Both the position numbers and the translations under genes were made by a program. This document shows, piece after piece, positions 11,101-21,073 of a DNA stretch of 64,000 nucleotides (position 1 is its first letter; every line of letters starts with the position of its first letter). Under the pieces are notes generated by a model. That model was given only the letters and a program-made list of their open reading frames with translations, was not told where the DNA came from and did no database searches. The DNA is from Bactrocera neohumeralis (taxonomy: Eukaryota > Arthropoda > Insecta > Diptera > Tephritidae). Location of the stretch: assembly GCF_024586455.1 (NCBI RefSeq), contig NC_065923.1, positions 1,240,001 to 1,304,000 of the forward strand, given 5' to 3'.

Positions 11101-12595
11101 ACCATTAGCAGTTGATAAGGCTGTGCTGAAAATTGTTCAACAAGCTGGTGATCCAAAAAGCAAAGATCTACGTGATCAAGCGCGTAAGTGTCTCATTGCA
11201 CTCTACAATCGCAACACACCACAGATGACTAAGTTGCTGTCTAGCCTTCCAAAGGGCTATCAAGACACCGCCAAAGCCATTATACAGTCGCATTTGCGAC
11301 GCAACAGCACTTCTGGCACAAATTCGCCATCTTCACCTCATTCAAGTGCCAGTCCCAAACCATTGCAAAGTCCATCGCTTGGACCCTTCTCTTCGCTACA
11401 GCCACAATACAATACCACCAGTCCACGCTCAAGGCAATCCTCCGTGGACCATGAACTCTATTCGGAGGCAGATGTGCAGCATAATATACACAAAACATCG
11501 GAAGAAATCCGAAATTGCTTTGGTGTTGGTGTCGGCATGGAGGCAACATCCAACAATACCAGGCAATACCATTCGCTCTCCAATGCCAATGGCTACAATG
11601 GCTATCTGCATGATCAGCAAGATTCGTGCGCTTCTTCCAATTCAAAGACACAGTCCGCCACTACAACCGAATCGAACACACCTGAAAGCACCACAATGCG
11701 ATTAGATGCCAACTTGTTGGAGCAACATCAACGCATGACCACTAATATTGTGCTAACAACAGCAACACCCAATGCCAACACAGCAGTCGTAGGTGGCACT
11801 GCAAACCACGCTTCGCGTTGTAATTACACCGTCGCATCGAACGGTGAGCTTTTGCTCGAAAACGGCTTAACTGAAAGCGAAATTATACGAGTGGCATGTG
11901 CATTGAAAGCCGATATGTCGGTAGAGCAGATTCAACAGGCTCTCGCTAATTTGGAAATTTGCATTAAAGGAGGAAATTGCGAACTCCCCAACAAACATTT
12001 TCGTGCTATAATGAAAATGCTGCTGGGACTGCTGGACTCGCAAACCGCCGATGTAATGATCGCCGTTATAAGCGTGCTCGGAAAGATTGTGCGTAGCACC
12101 AAAATGAAGGAAACCTGGATCAATTTCCTCGAGCTGATATTGCTGCGAATAATAAACTGTTACCAGCATAGTAAGGAAACGGCTCGCGAAATCGATTTGA
12201 TTATACCACGCATCGTATCATCATTGCCGCTGAACGCCACCATCAATATTGTAAATCCTGTTATTGCGACTAGTTGTTATCCGTTGAACTTGTGCGCTGT
12301 GAAATTACTCACTGAGTTGGCAGATCGTCACGGCGGCGAATTGACCGAATTACACTTAGACAGTATATTCCCTAATTTGGCACGTCTCACCGACGATAGC
12401 GAATCCATGGTGCGAAAGGCCGCCGTTTTTTGTATCGTAAAACTTTATATAGTGATGGGCGAAGAAAGGGTGAAGCCGAAATTGTCGGTGTTGAATCCAA
12501 GCAAAGTGCGTTTGCTAAACGTTTACATTGATAAACAGCGCAGCAACAGCGGGGGTGGCAGTTCAACGAAAAACTCATCAGCTTCATCGTCATGA
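8114..12595 (+). CDS. chb: CLASP-family microtubule plus-end protein (chromosome bows/Mast/Orbit)
   Basis: A 1493-residue uninterrupted frame that begins like Drosophila chb (MAYRKP...). The family stabilises microtubule plus ends, acts at kinetochores for spindle assembly, and works in axon growth and germline divisions. In order: TOG1 (about 1-230); cryptic TOG2 (about 290-530), with conserved blocks such as EELRSQVIREACITIAYMSK; a Ser/Arg/Pro-rich basic linker (about 540-825) holding an EB1-binding SxIP motif, SGIP at 689-692; TOG3 (about 832-1070), starting DIDTIIQYCASTHWSDRKD; a low-complexity Ser/Thr/Asn stretch (1090-1235); and the C-terminal CLIP-binding helical domain (about 1241-1470). 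Total length is close to the fly protein (about 1491). A 3' splice site at 8021-8023 implies a spliced 5'UTR, which argues against a processed retrocopy. Convergent with Cdc37. Confidence 0.96.
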   Translation: MAYRKPNDLDGFIQMMPKADMRVKALLAEDLVTFLSDETNSIVCMDMGMLVDGLMPWLTGSHFKIAQKSLEAFSELIKRLGPDFNAYSATVLPHVIDRLGDSKDTVREKAQLLLQVVMEYKVLTPQATIDKLATSCFKHKNSKVREEFLQTIVNTLNEYGTSQLSVRTYIQPISALLGDPTATVRDAAIQTLVEIYKHVGDRLRADLRKMDDVPASKLASLEQKFDQIKAEGLLLKSALQTTASANNGHDESDNVSVRDRPTKIVKRTVSASMRAKPNSSDSSAGGDAGAVTMDIFESTFEVVPQLTIFHPKDMDDIYRNIIVVISDKNADWEKRIDSLKKVRSLLMLNIQSQPQFVAQLKDLSIPFLDILKEELRSQVIREACITIAYMSKTLRNKLEPFCLAILEALINLIQNSAKVIASSSIIALKYIIKYSHSPKMIKLITETLQQSKSKDIRATLCEMLCLMFDEWQTKTMERCSQQLRDVLKRSISDADNEARRHSRRAYWKFRRHFPDLADQIYTTLDIAAQRALERERDGGNGTMEVERRSAAATTRFQRSPGSLQKPAAGMRSVSAVDTAAAQRAKARAQYSFYPRKKLSTVNTAAASANSGTTTSAATGSLPRPRYMGGGATSTSNTGGQLAAGVSPRTRGRAGVSQSQPGSRSTSPSSKLREQYGYRPITGTIPKKASGIPRSLTSSRETSPTRVAMKRSIYATNSSASSARRTPDRSNSRSLAAARILQQSREAETALADALSPEAERVIDYGEYSRGYTAGLRMGRKLLSRDESDDSEASSVCSERSFDSSMTRGNNSNYSLSGSRNRLDWSCTRAPFDDIDTIIQYCASTHWSDRKDGVISLTQYLADGNQLTSQQLQAVLDMFRKLFMDPHTKVYSLFLDAVTELILAHANDLQDWLFVLLTRLFNKLGTELLNSMHIKIGKTLQVVHEYFPTDQQLKDVFRILADTAQTPCTKTKIAILKFLTDLATSYCKSTDFPSDDGPLAVDKAVLKIVQQAGDPKSKDLRDQARKCLIALYNRNTPQMTKLLSSLPKGYQDTAKAIIQSHLRRNSTSGTNSPSSPHSSASPKPLQSPSLGPFSSLQPQYNTTSPRSRQSSVDHELYSEADVQHNIHKTSEEIRNCFGVGVGMEATSNNTRQYHSLSNANGYNGYLHDQQDSCASSNSKTQSATTTESNTPESTTMRLDANLLEQHQRMTTNIVLTTATPNANTAVVGGTANHASRCNYTVASNGELLLENGLTESEIIRVACALKADMSVEQIQQALANLEICIKGGNCELPNKHFRAIMKMLLGLLDSQTADVMIAVISVLGKIVRSTKMKETWINFLELILLRIINCYQHSKETAREIDLIIPRIVSSLPLNATINIVNPVIATSCYPLNLCAVKLLTELADRHGGELTELHLDSIFPNLARLTDDSESMVRKAAVFCIVKLYIVMGEERVKPKLSVLNPSKVRLLNVYIDKQRSNSGGGSSTKNSSASSS

Positions 12596-15500
12596 TTGCG
12601 TCGCACGTAGATGGCTACTGATGAAGTTGTGGATGAAGATCGACGGCAGTTGCAGCAATAACGATACCAGCACCAATAAAAGGCAATAGATAAGACGCTA
12701 CGCCACTGGGTCCGTTTGTTAAAGATTAGCCGTTGAGTGTGGACGGTGTGTATGTATGTGCGTGCGTACGTGTTGTATGTGTATTTGTTAAAAAAAAATA
12801 TGTAGGTAAAAGCATTAAATGCAGTAGTATAACACAGAAGCAGCTTACAGCGTTACCAAAGTGGAGCTCCAGAAATGTATATCAAAAATCTTTTGAAGAT
12901 TTCCTTACATATATTATACAAGATTCGAATTATTACACATATGTAGGCAAATTGTAAATTAGCATAACCGCGGTAACATTACAGTAAACAAACAATCAGA
13001 GCAAAGTTAGCTTCCCAACAAATTCGCAGATACAAATCTTTGTTGGATATTGGCTAAAAAATAATAAATATGTACCACGCTTTGCATTTATTCTAAACTT
13101 AGTTCGACTCCACTTTGGTGTAAGCGTGACAGCTTATGAAAGAACCAACTGCTTGGTGAGTTTGCAATAGAAATCTAAACATGCATTTGCATACTTTTGC
13201 TTATAAAAAAATTAAAACAAAAAATGACATGTAAATTGGTAAAGAAAATACATTAATTACTAGAGAGCTGCATAATTGTAATTTGTTAGTTATAACCAAT
13301 AATTAATACGAATGGAAAAAAGGAACTCATACTCATTTCCTGCACATTCTTTTCTTAACTATAATTTTTGTAAACATTGCAACACTTTCCAGTACATGAG
13401 ATATTGTCTAGCACCCTTTGTTGCATTTAAATTTGAACGCATAAAACAAATACTTATATTTGAATTTTGTATTGTTCCCCTTAAATAATATCTGTTTATC
13501 TATTTAATTTTCTCACCTACTTACCCAGCCGTGTAACTCTGTTTTTTTTAATGTGTATTCTAAAGATTTTAGTTTAATGTATTTACGTTCTCAGTATAAT
13601 TCTTTTGTATATTTTGCGTGTATTTTTTTTCTTAAGACTTTTTAATTACTTGTCTTTCATGTAATTATAAGCCTAATGATTTTCTCACAAACGATATTTC
13701 GAAATTTTACACAAACGAAAATATTGATGTTAAATACATAAAATATATAAAAAAAGAACGATAAAAATACTTTTAATTTTTAATTCGATAATCCTACAGC
13801 TAAGTTATGCGTACATATATACTATAATAATAAATTTTCCCAAAGTTCATGGGTGGAACACGGGGCCTCAAAATATACTATGATAAAATATGCACTAATT
13901 CATTAAAACTGGAAATTTCGCAATAGATGTATATATGTATATGTTTTTTTACTTGACGTTTTCTTGGCAGTAATACCTGTGTTTCAGATTTCCCTAGCTG
14001 CAGTTGGCAATGTAGACAAGCATGAAGTGGATTGCTATGTGGATTTGCATATAAAATTATTCACTTCAATCTGTTTCTCCTTTGCTGTATTCGATATAAT
14101 ATTTTTTGTAACTAATTAAATATAAAAGTACATTTTTAAAACTAATGACAGAGGCGTTTGTAAACACATAATTTCCGAAAAAATTATAATAATACCGTGT
14201 AACAGAAATGTAACCAAAAAACTTTATGAAAAATAGCAGAAAATTGAGCAGTAATAGATAATACAAGTTATTATTAATATACTTATAAAATTATAAATAT
14301 AAAAACTACATATACACATACATATTTAAATTTCGTTACACACTTTATATTGATATTTGTGAAATTTAATCGAAAGATGGAAGAATTAAAGCTAAATAGT
14401 ATGTTAATACATTTATTAAATAATAACAAAATTTACATACATATACATATGTATGTATGTATGAAAAATACAAAGCTGTAGTAGAAGTGGTAGAACCTAT
14501 AACCAAATTAACTATACGCCAACGCTCCATGCGTTGAAGGAGAAAAGCGCGCATTTTAATGTAATTCAAAAATATTTATAACAATCTAATAGAGTTGCAG
14601 ATGTATAAGACATGGAACGAAATTCAATAAATCACTATTAACATGCGTAATAAACAAATATTTAGACTAGCTTAGTTTTTCAAAATAATTGAAATTTGAA
14701 TAAACAAATAAACAAAAATATCTAAACACTATTTTGTCAACTTTTTTTTTGTTTTTGTTTTCACATTCGTCATGGTCGATAACACAATTCGAAGATGTTG
14801 ATTGATTAATAGTCGCTGTGACCAAACTCTTTTTTTTGGCAAATGAAATTATACTTTTTTAGCAAAGTAATCAATACCAATCAATACCTAGAAGCATAAG
14901 ATGTTACGTATCCAACACGTTGTCGTGATTGATGTACAGAAATAAGCCGCGATAGATTGTTGTTGTTGAAGCGGCAGAAATTATTTCTGAAATCATTTCG
15001 AGTTGAGAGTTCTGAGCCGGATAAAAATCTGGGTTCGTTCTGTCTAAGTAAACCCGACTGTTGTGGGAATGGATAGCTGGTAACACAATTGACTTTAACT
15101 TTTAAAACCCAATGGAAGTCTGCCTTCTGACACACTTCATATTGTTTATATTCCACTTTTTGCTATGGTAGTATAAATATCTCGCTAGTTAAGGTCAACT
15201 TTTATTTATTGAGAGCGTTTTCAAAAGGAACTTAAATATATGTACGTACAAAGATGAAGAAATGAATGGTAGTTAATGTTTTTTTTACATATAAAATAAT
15301 AAAAACAAATAATGTAAGTCTACTCACATTCTGAACATTTTATATGAATTTTTACAAATAATAACTAAATGTTATCTATTGTGTATCAATACTAAAATTG
15401 AAACAATGTCTTGATTGGAGAACAAAAATTCCATCAATCGTGCTCTTGGTAAGCTATACGTTTCTGTAATGAGTTCAATGTAGCAGCATCATTGCGGTTA

Positions 15501-15669
15501 AGTTGATAACACACACCTATATTTGCCTTTAATATTTTGATTTTTCGAATTTCTTTTTAAGTTAATTTGAACAGCACAAGACATTTAGGAAAACCGCTGT
15601 AAATGTAATAATGTGTATGTATGCATATATTTGACATGACCAACATTTTCTCTAACATCTGTTGTTTTG
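12596..15669. other. chb 3'UTR and convergent intergenic region
   Basis: Very AT-rich DNA between the chb stop and the Cdc37 polyadenylation signal. Several AATAAA-type signals on the + strand (for example 13063-13068) could end chb. It contains a palindromic (TACA)n(TGTA)n tract near 14433-14463. No coding frame with recognisable content. Short minus-strand ORFs at 14066-15156 look like chance. Confidence 0.45.
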
Positions 15670-15675
15670 TTTATT
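15670..15675 (-). terminator. Candidate Cdc37 polyadenylation signal
   Basis: AATAAA on the minus strand, about 100 nt after the Cdc37 stop at 15776. Confidence 0.45.
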
Positions 15676-15775
15676 TATCTTGTACATTTTTGTATGATGT
15701 AACTCTCATCTACTTCCAATCAAAAGTGCTTCAATTTGTTCAAAAAAATTGTTAGTTTACGGCTTCAACGAACAA

Positions 15776-17159
15776 TCAATCCAAATCATTGGTACTAACG
15801 CCCGTATAGATAGGCTCGTCCTCCGTTTTATCCAGCTTATCATCGCCGGATTCACTTTTACTTTTAACATCCCCTGCTTCTTTGTTTACTGAATCGGAAT
15901 CCTTCTCTTCAGTTTCGCCAATTTCAGCATCTCCCGCATTTGGCACCCAGAGGCCAGAATCCACGCAACGTTTCATATGGTATTTGGCTTCCTCAACAGG
16001 CATTTCGGTTATTGTTTTTTGTAGCAATTCAATATCACGCGATTCAAAACATTTTTGAAGGCTCTAAACAAAAATAAATCTCAATACAATTCTGCATTTT
16101 TAAAATTTGATTGTTTACTTACTTCAGGTAGTGTTTCAAATACTTCTGCAGGATCCAGTCCACCAGGTCCAAGTCGCGCTGCTTTCTCCTCCTCCTCTGC
16201 TTCGGCTAAAGCTTCCTTGATTTTTTCTTGCGCTCTTTTTGTTATGCGATCTTTGAAACCTTTAATTTCACTTTCGAACTGTTCCTTGTACTCTGGCACA
16301 CAATTTTGAATTTTGGAGAAGAATGAACTAACACAGGCACGTGGATCAACATCTAATTGCTTCGCAAGCTCTAATATGTATTGCATACAAATGCACTGAT
16401 GCGCCACATGCGCCATAAGTTCGTGCTTTTCTTCCATTTCTAAATTTATGGACCAAATGACTAGGTAATTTGCAGTCTCCTCACAAACAAGGTCGAGATG
16501 TTGCTGTAGGAAACGTTTGGAATCATCGTACTTCCGTAGCATACCATATTGCTTGCATAATTTTTCGTTTTCCTTTACAAATTTTTTCATTCTCGCCTCT
16601 TTCTCCTCTTCCGAGAGATTCTCATCAGGTTTCCTTACAGCCTGTTTATTTAAAACAGTTTTTTCGAACCCAGGTTTGCTGATTGTATCCACATTCCAAG
16701 GCGCCTTCTTCTCTTTATTGATCAGTTCATCCTCCTGCCGATCGATTTCTTTGCCCTCCTTTTCAATTTTTTCCAACTCTTTCTAAAAGGTGCCAGACAA
16801 GATCAGTGACATGCTTTTGGCAAAAATTAAAAAAATAAATGTTTTACCTTAAGTTCCGCTTCGTCACCTTCCTTCTTTTGTATGCGTTCTTTGACATCCA
16901 TCAAACGAGCCTGATATGACTGCTTCTTCTTTTTGAACTCGTCCTTTTCGCGTTCCATTTCAGCCATGCGTTCGACACGGGCCTGATGACGCCAACGAAA
17001 CAATGAAGGAGTGTCGATGTTGGGATGTGTGTCATCCTCATCATCGGAAATCTGTTCGAAATATTTGACAAATTCATACGAAATAGTAACCAGTTTTTGT
17101 AATGATTTTTTGTGCTCTCTACTCACTTCAATATTCTTCCATTTACTGTAGTCTACCAT
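15776..17159 (-). CDS. Cdc37: Hsp90 co-chaperone Cdc37
   Basis: Cytosolic adaptor that delivers protein kinases to Hsp90. Four coding exons on the minus strand: 17159-17127, 17051-16848, 16782-16123 and 16063-15776, all phase 0, giving 394 residues (the fly protein is about 389). Introns are 75, 65 and 59 nt with GTGAGT or GTA donors and AG acceptors. Spliced residues 1-16 read [16 protein letters not shown], matching the family N-terminus including the CK2 site Ser13 that is essential for kinase clients. The N-terminal coiled-coil kinase-binding region is about 1-130. The central Hsp90-binding region contains [13 protein letters not shown] and [27 protein letters not shown] closes exon 3. 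The acidic tail is family-typical. The first intron can be read through in frame (see separate entry), and a naive ORF call would add 25 wrong residues. Confidence 0.96.
17052..17126 (-). other. Cdc37 intron 1: 75 nt, multiple of three, no in-frame stop
   Basis: Starts GTGAGT (17126-17121) and ends TTCGAACAG (17052). It splits Glu11 from Ile12. Reading through adds 25 residues ([10 protein letters not shown]...KYFEQ) directly before the CK2-phosphorylated Ser13 without changing frame. Fly and human Cdc37 both have Ile-Glu-[Ile/Val]-Ser here with no insert, which shows that it is an intron. Confidence 0.85.
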
Positions 17160-18303
17160 AGTTGAACTTGAGTTATTTTTCTATCTTCTATAACTAAATT
17201 ATTCGCAAACAAATACTTTGTACGAAATTCTCAATTTTTCCTCTACCGCTGAATTTACTAGAATTTTCTTTTGACATTTATGCTAAAATTTTGAATGTAA
17301 GTCAAAAGAAAATAACGAATGACAGATAGTAATATGGGTATTTTAAAGAGGGACCAGAGGAATTTTTGATGGCACATCCCAACACAGGGTGGGACATGTT
17401 TAGATTGAGATAAAAGTATAAGTTAAAAATATCACTAAATTATTAATGATACATGTTTTTTAATAAACAATTATAATCTACTTTATGTTATTTTGGTATT
17501 TTGAAAGGACAAATAACTCATTTAAGAAAGATTTTTGTAATTTACCAAATAATTGAACTAAAATGCAGATCATTGTTGTTATTTTGCAAATTAAATAGAG
17601 GGTCCTACAAACTTAAAGATAGCTAAGCAAGCGAATAGATTTTATGAAAAACGTTTTTTTTTCCTGAGGAGTGAACTGAAAGCTTTGGTATATCGATGTA
17701 GCTTCTACAACTCCGGATTTGACTCCAGTCGGTATATGAACTGACACGAATGGTTTAAGTTGCCTTTCCGAATGAGTTTTGATTCTACGTGAAATAAATA
17801 AATAACATGGGCTAATTTTGTTTAGTTGTTTACCTAATTAAACCATTTAGGAAAGCTAGTAGGTACTAACATATGTATGTGCCTACATTCAGATGCACTA
17901 ACCTTAATATACATATACATACATATATTTTTATTCAACGTTAGGATATGCGTTTGTATGCAATTCTGGGTTAAGGTCAAGCGGCTGCACGCCAAGAAAT
18001 TTTCAATGTCCTTTCTGCAACGTCTTCGCGTCACCGTTCGTGTCTGGCTATGAAATTTATACTGTGTTGATGTTTAACGAGCCAAATGTAAATAAAAGTA
18101 TAAAATACAAATACCAACACTAATAAAAGTTATACATTTTTAATGTCCACACTTGACCGCCTCTTTCAGGGAACAAGTTTTCCTAATGTCAGACAACAAT
18201 GAACAAGGACATAGTACGATTTTGGTGATTAATCGGAAAGGTTTACGTTTTTTAGTACTACTGTCGCACTTAAGTTAAAAACTAGGAATTATTTTTCAAA
18301 ATA
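17160..18303. other. Divergent intergenic region between Cdc37 and Gr63a
   Basis: This 1.1-kb spacer must contain both promoters. I see no clear TATA box for either gene. A short (CATA)/(TATG) repeat lies at about 17870-17930. No gene content recognised. Confidence 0.4.
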
Positions 18304-20790
18304 ATGTTTAACAGTTATAATCGTCGGAAAAAGCATGATACCGTCTTCTTAAATGTCAAGCCCACTTTTAACAGTCAGGGTAACGGTCTACGGAAGTACT
18401 CAACTGGTTTGCTGGATAAGGAGGACAATCCGTTTTACGATGTGAATAGTAGCAGTGCTAGTCGAGCATCGGTCGGAACTATAACCACATTGAATGAAAA
18501 TTTCCGGGCCGTAAGTGGAACTAAATTATTTGAAGAATAGGAAATAAAGCTAAAAAAATTTCCTGAGATACTTGAGATATCTTATCCATTTTTCAAACAG
18601 TGGTATAACCTATCACCGAACCCAACATAGCCTAACTTCAATTTCAAATTTATTTTATCTAGAATATTTTTTACAATAATATTGCGCCAATTCAATGGTT
18701 TTTGCATATGCTCGGAGTTTTACCCATAACGCGTCGGGAGCCTGGTAAGGCCAAATTTCGCATAAATTCCATTGCATTCGGCTATTCGTTTGCTTTCTTT
18801 ATACTTCTATCGGTAAGTTTTAATCATAAAATTTTAGAAAAATCTGGATATTCACAATTTTTTTCAATTGCTCAGGTTTTTGTTACTTATGTTGCTAAAA
18901 ATCGTATAAGTATTGTGGCGTCACTGAGTGGACCTTTTGAGGAAGCCGTAATTGCCTATTTATTTCTCGTAAATATTTTACCGCTAATATTGATTCCAAT
19001 ATTATGGTGGGAGGCGCGTAAAATCGCTAAGTTGTGGAATGATTGGGACGACTTTGAGGTAAATTTGATTGAACTATAAATTTAGGCTTAAAGAAAACCC
19101 CAAAAACTCGTTTGCTTCTTGTTTGAATTTTTAGATTTTGTATTATCAAATATCAGGTCACAGCATGCCCTTGAATTTGCGTCGCAAAACAACTATGATT
19201 GCGGTGGTTTTGCCGATTTTATCCATTTTATCGGTCGTCATAACGCATATAACGATGGCGGATTTTCAAATAATTCAAGTAAGTTTCATTCATTCACACT
19301 TCGAAGAAGTGTTAAAACTTATATTATCATAATTAAATGTTTTTCCTCGAAAATATATTTTCCTATGAATTCTTTTATATACTCAGAAGAATCTAAAACT
19401 GAATAATATTTCCTAGTTTAGCATCAGATACTTGTCAAGGGAGTGGAAATCGCATCATTTATTATTAGGATTTTTATTTTTTTGAAGAATCTCTACCTCA
19501 GAAACCATCGAATGAGTCTTAGAAGACAGTACTTGAACATAAGGGAGAGAAGAAATAATACTAATACTAATGTATCTTGAACGTTTCATACGTTGATGAG
19601 GTTGTGATCGTTTTCATACCCTCTGACCCCACCGAAAAAAGCTCAGTTTCTCCTCGGGGACTGTTAATTTTTTCACATAACCTTAATCTCTGCTTAATTT
19701 TGATAAATTTATTCCTGTTCTACATAATACATAAGTAGTTCCGTATCACCCATGTTGGTCAAGTAGCTTTCTGATTATTAGTCTCACCCAACTTTTAAGG
19801 TTATCCCTAATAACAACAGAATTGATTTTAATAGCTAAATAAAAATAAAAATTTTTGTTGCATCAATAATTATAGGTAATTCCATACTGCATCTTAGACA
19901 ACTTGTCTGCCATGCTAGGAGCTTGGTGGTTCATAATATGCGAAAGTCTCAGCATGACGGCCAATATACTGGGCGAACGCTTTCAAAGGGTAAGTCAGAA
20001 AAAAAAGGTTTTGCAAAAGACGGCTTTTATAAATTGAGTTTCCGAAAACCCGCCTCCTTTATGTGATATAGGCACTCCGTCACATAGGTCCCGCCGCCAT
20101 GGTCGCCGATTATCGCGCCTTGTGGTTACGTTTGAGCAAACTGACACGCGATACCGGCAATGCGACCTGCTACACTTTCACTTTTATCAATTTGTATCTC
20201 TTTTTCATCATCACACTCTCCGTTTACGGACTCATGTCACAGCTCTCTGAAGGCTTTGGCATTAAGGATATCGGTTTGGCTATAACGGCTATTTGGAATG
20301 TTTTTTTGCTTTTCTACATTTGCGATAAAGCTCATTACGCCTCCTTCAATGTGCGCACGAATTTCCAGAAAAAGCTGCTGATGGTCGAACTGAATTGGAT
20401 GAACTCGGACGCGCAAACGGAGATAAATATGTTCATACGCGCTACGGAAATGAATCCGTCGAATATCAATTGTGGTGGATTCTTCGATGTGAACAGAAAT
20501 CTTTTCAAAGGCGTGAGTGGAAACGTTTCTTTAGAATGGTATAATATGAACTAATGGAATTTATCCTGCAGCTGCTCACCACCATGGTCACTTATCTAGT
20601 TGTCTTGCTGCAGTTCCAAATCAGCATCCCCACCGACACGGGTCGGCACATGAACGTTTCGGTGGCCGAGTTAGCCACCGACATGATGCTGGAAAGTGCT
20701 GAGGTCGAATTAACTACCACCAGTACAACATCGACAACAACAACCACAACGACTAAGATGCCACCGCCGGCACGTGGCAGGAAGGGATAA
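18304..20790 (+). CDS. Gr63a: Gustatory receptor Gr63a, CO2 receptor subunit
   Basis: Seven-transmembrane insect chemoreceptor. In Drosophila, Gr63a acts with Gr21a in antennal neurons to detect CO2. Exons: 18304-18510, 18663-18812, 18876-19058, 19135-19278, 19876-19989, 20072-20512 and 20572-20790, all phase 0, encoding 485 residues (the fly protein is about 512). Near-identical family blocks include SLSGPFEEAVIAYLFLVNIL, YYQISGHS, HIGPAAMVADY, the segment LMVELNWMNSDAQTEINMF, and TYLVVLLQF (420-428), the receptor-family signature in TM7. Strong donors (GTAAGT or GTGAGT) mark most introns. The start is the first ATG after an in-frame TAG at 18283. The fly protein has extra N-terminal residues, so an upstream exon is possible. 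The C-terminus has a Thr-rich run. Intron 2 is stop-free and in frame. No disabling mutation is visible. Confidence 0.96.
18813..18875 (+). other. Gr63a intron 2: 63 nt, multiple of three, no in-frame stop
   Basis: GTAAGT donor at 18813 and TTGCTCAG acceptor ending 18875. It splits Leu-Ser from Val-Phe inside the first transmembrane helix. Read through, it adds 21 residues including charged and polar ones (NHKILEKSGYSQ). Drosophila Gr63a has no insert at this point (FFVLLACYVGYVANN aligns to FFILLS plus VFVTYVAKN). Confidence 0.85.
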
Positions 20791-20872
20791 AGAATTTGAA
20801 ACGATATTTTTGATATTCTAACAATATTATTAGAGATTTTGATATAAGGAATACATTTTATGGGAAATATTG

Positions 20873-20878
20873 AATAAA
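20873..20878 (+). terminator. Candidate Gr63a polyadenylation signal
   Basis: AATAAA 83 nt after the Gr63a stop. Confidence 0.5.
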
Positions 20879-20987
20879 GTAGGATTTGGAAAATAAAGCA
20901 ACAACATATTTAGTGGTCAATGAATAATTTAATTTTGGACAATATGGTAATTTAGAAGAAAGAAAAATAAAATATACATATGTATGT

Positions 20988-20992
20988 AAAAA
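20988..20992 (-). terminator. RNA polymerase III terminator of tRNA-Gln
   Basis: A TTTTT run on the minus strand 10 nt past the tRNA 3' end, as expected for Pol III termination. Confidence 0.75.
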
Positions 20993-21001
20993 TACAATCT
21001 T

Positions 21002-21073
21002 AGGTTCCACCGAGATTTGAACTCGGATCGCTGGATTCAGAGTCCAGAGTGCTAACCATTACACCATGGAACC
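21002..21073 (-). tRNA. tRNA-Gln (anticodon CUG)
   Basis: A 72-nt cloverleaf on the minus strand. The acceptor stem GGTTCCA pairs with TGGAACC. The D-arm carries the box A-like TGGTGTAATGG. The anticodon arm TCTGG-ACTCTGAAT-CCAGC reads CTG (Gln). The T-arm CCGAG-TTCAAAT-CTCGG carries box B. The discriminator base is T. There is no intron. It matches the usual insect tRNA-Gln(CUG) in length and arms, and a TTTTT terminator follows. It has no visible promoter defect. Confidence 0.97.

Noticed and set aside
11280..11705. Open frames on both strands inside chb
   Set aside because: They are shadows of the Ser/Pro/Thr-rich linker of chb, whose own frame is supported by homology on both sides.
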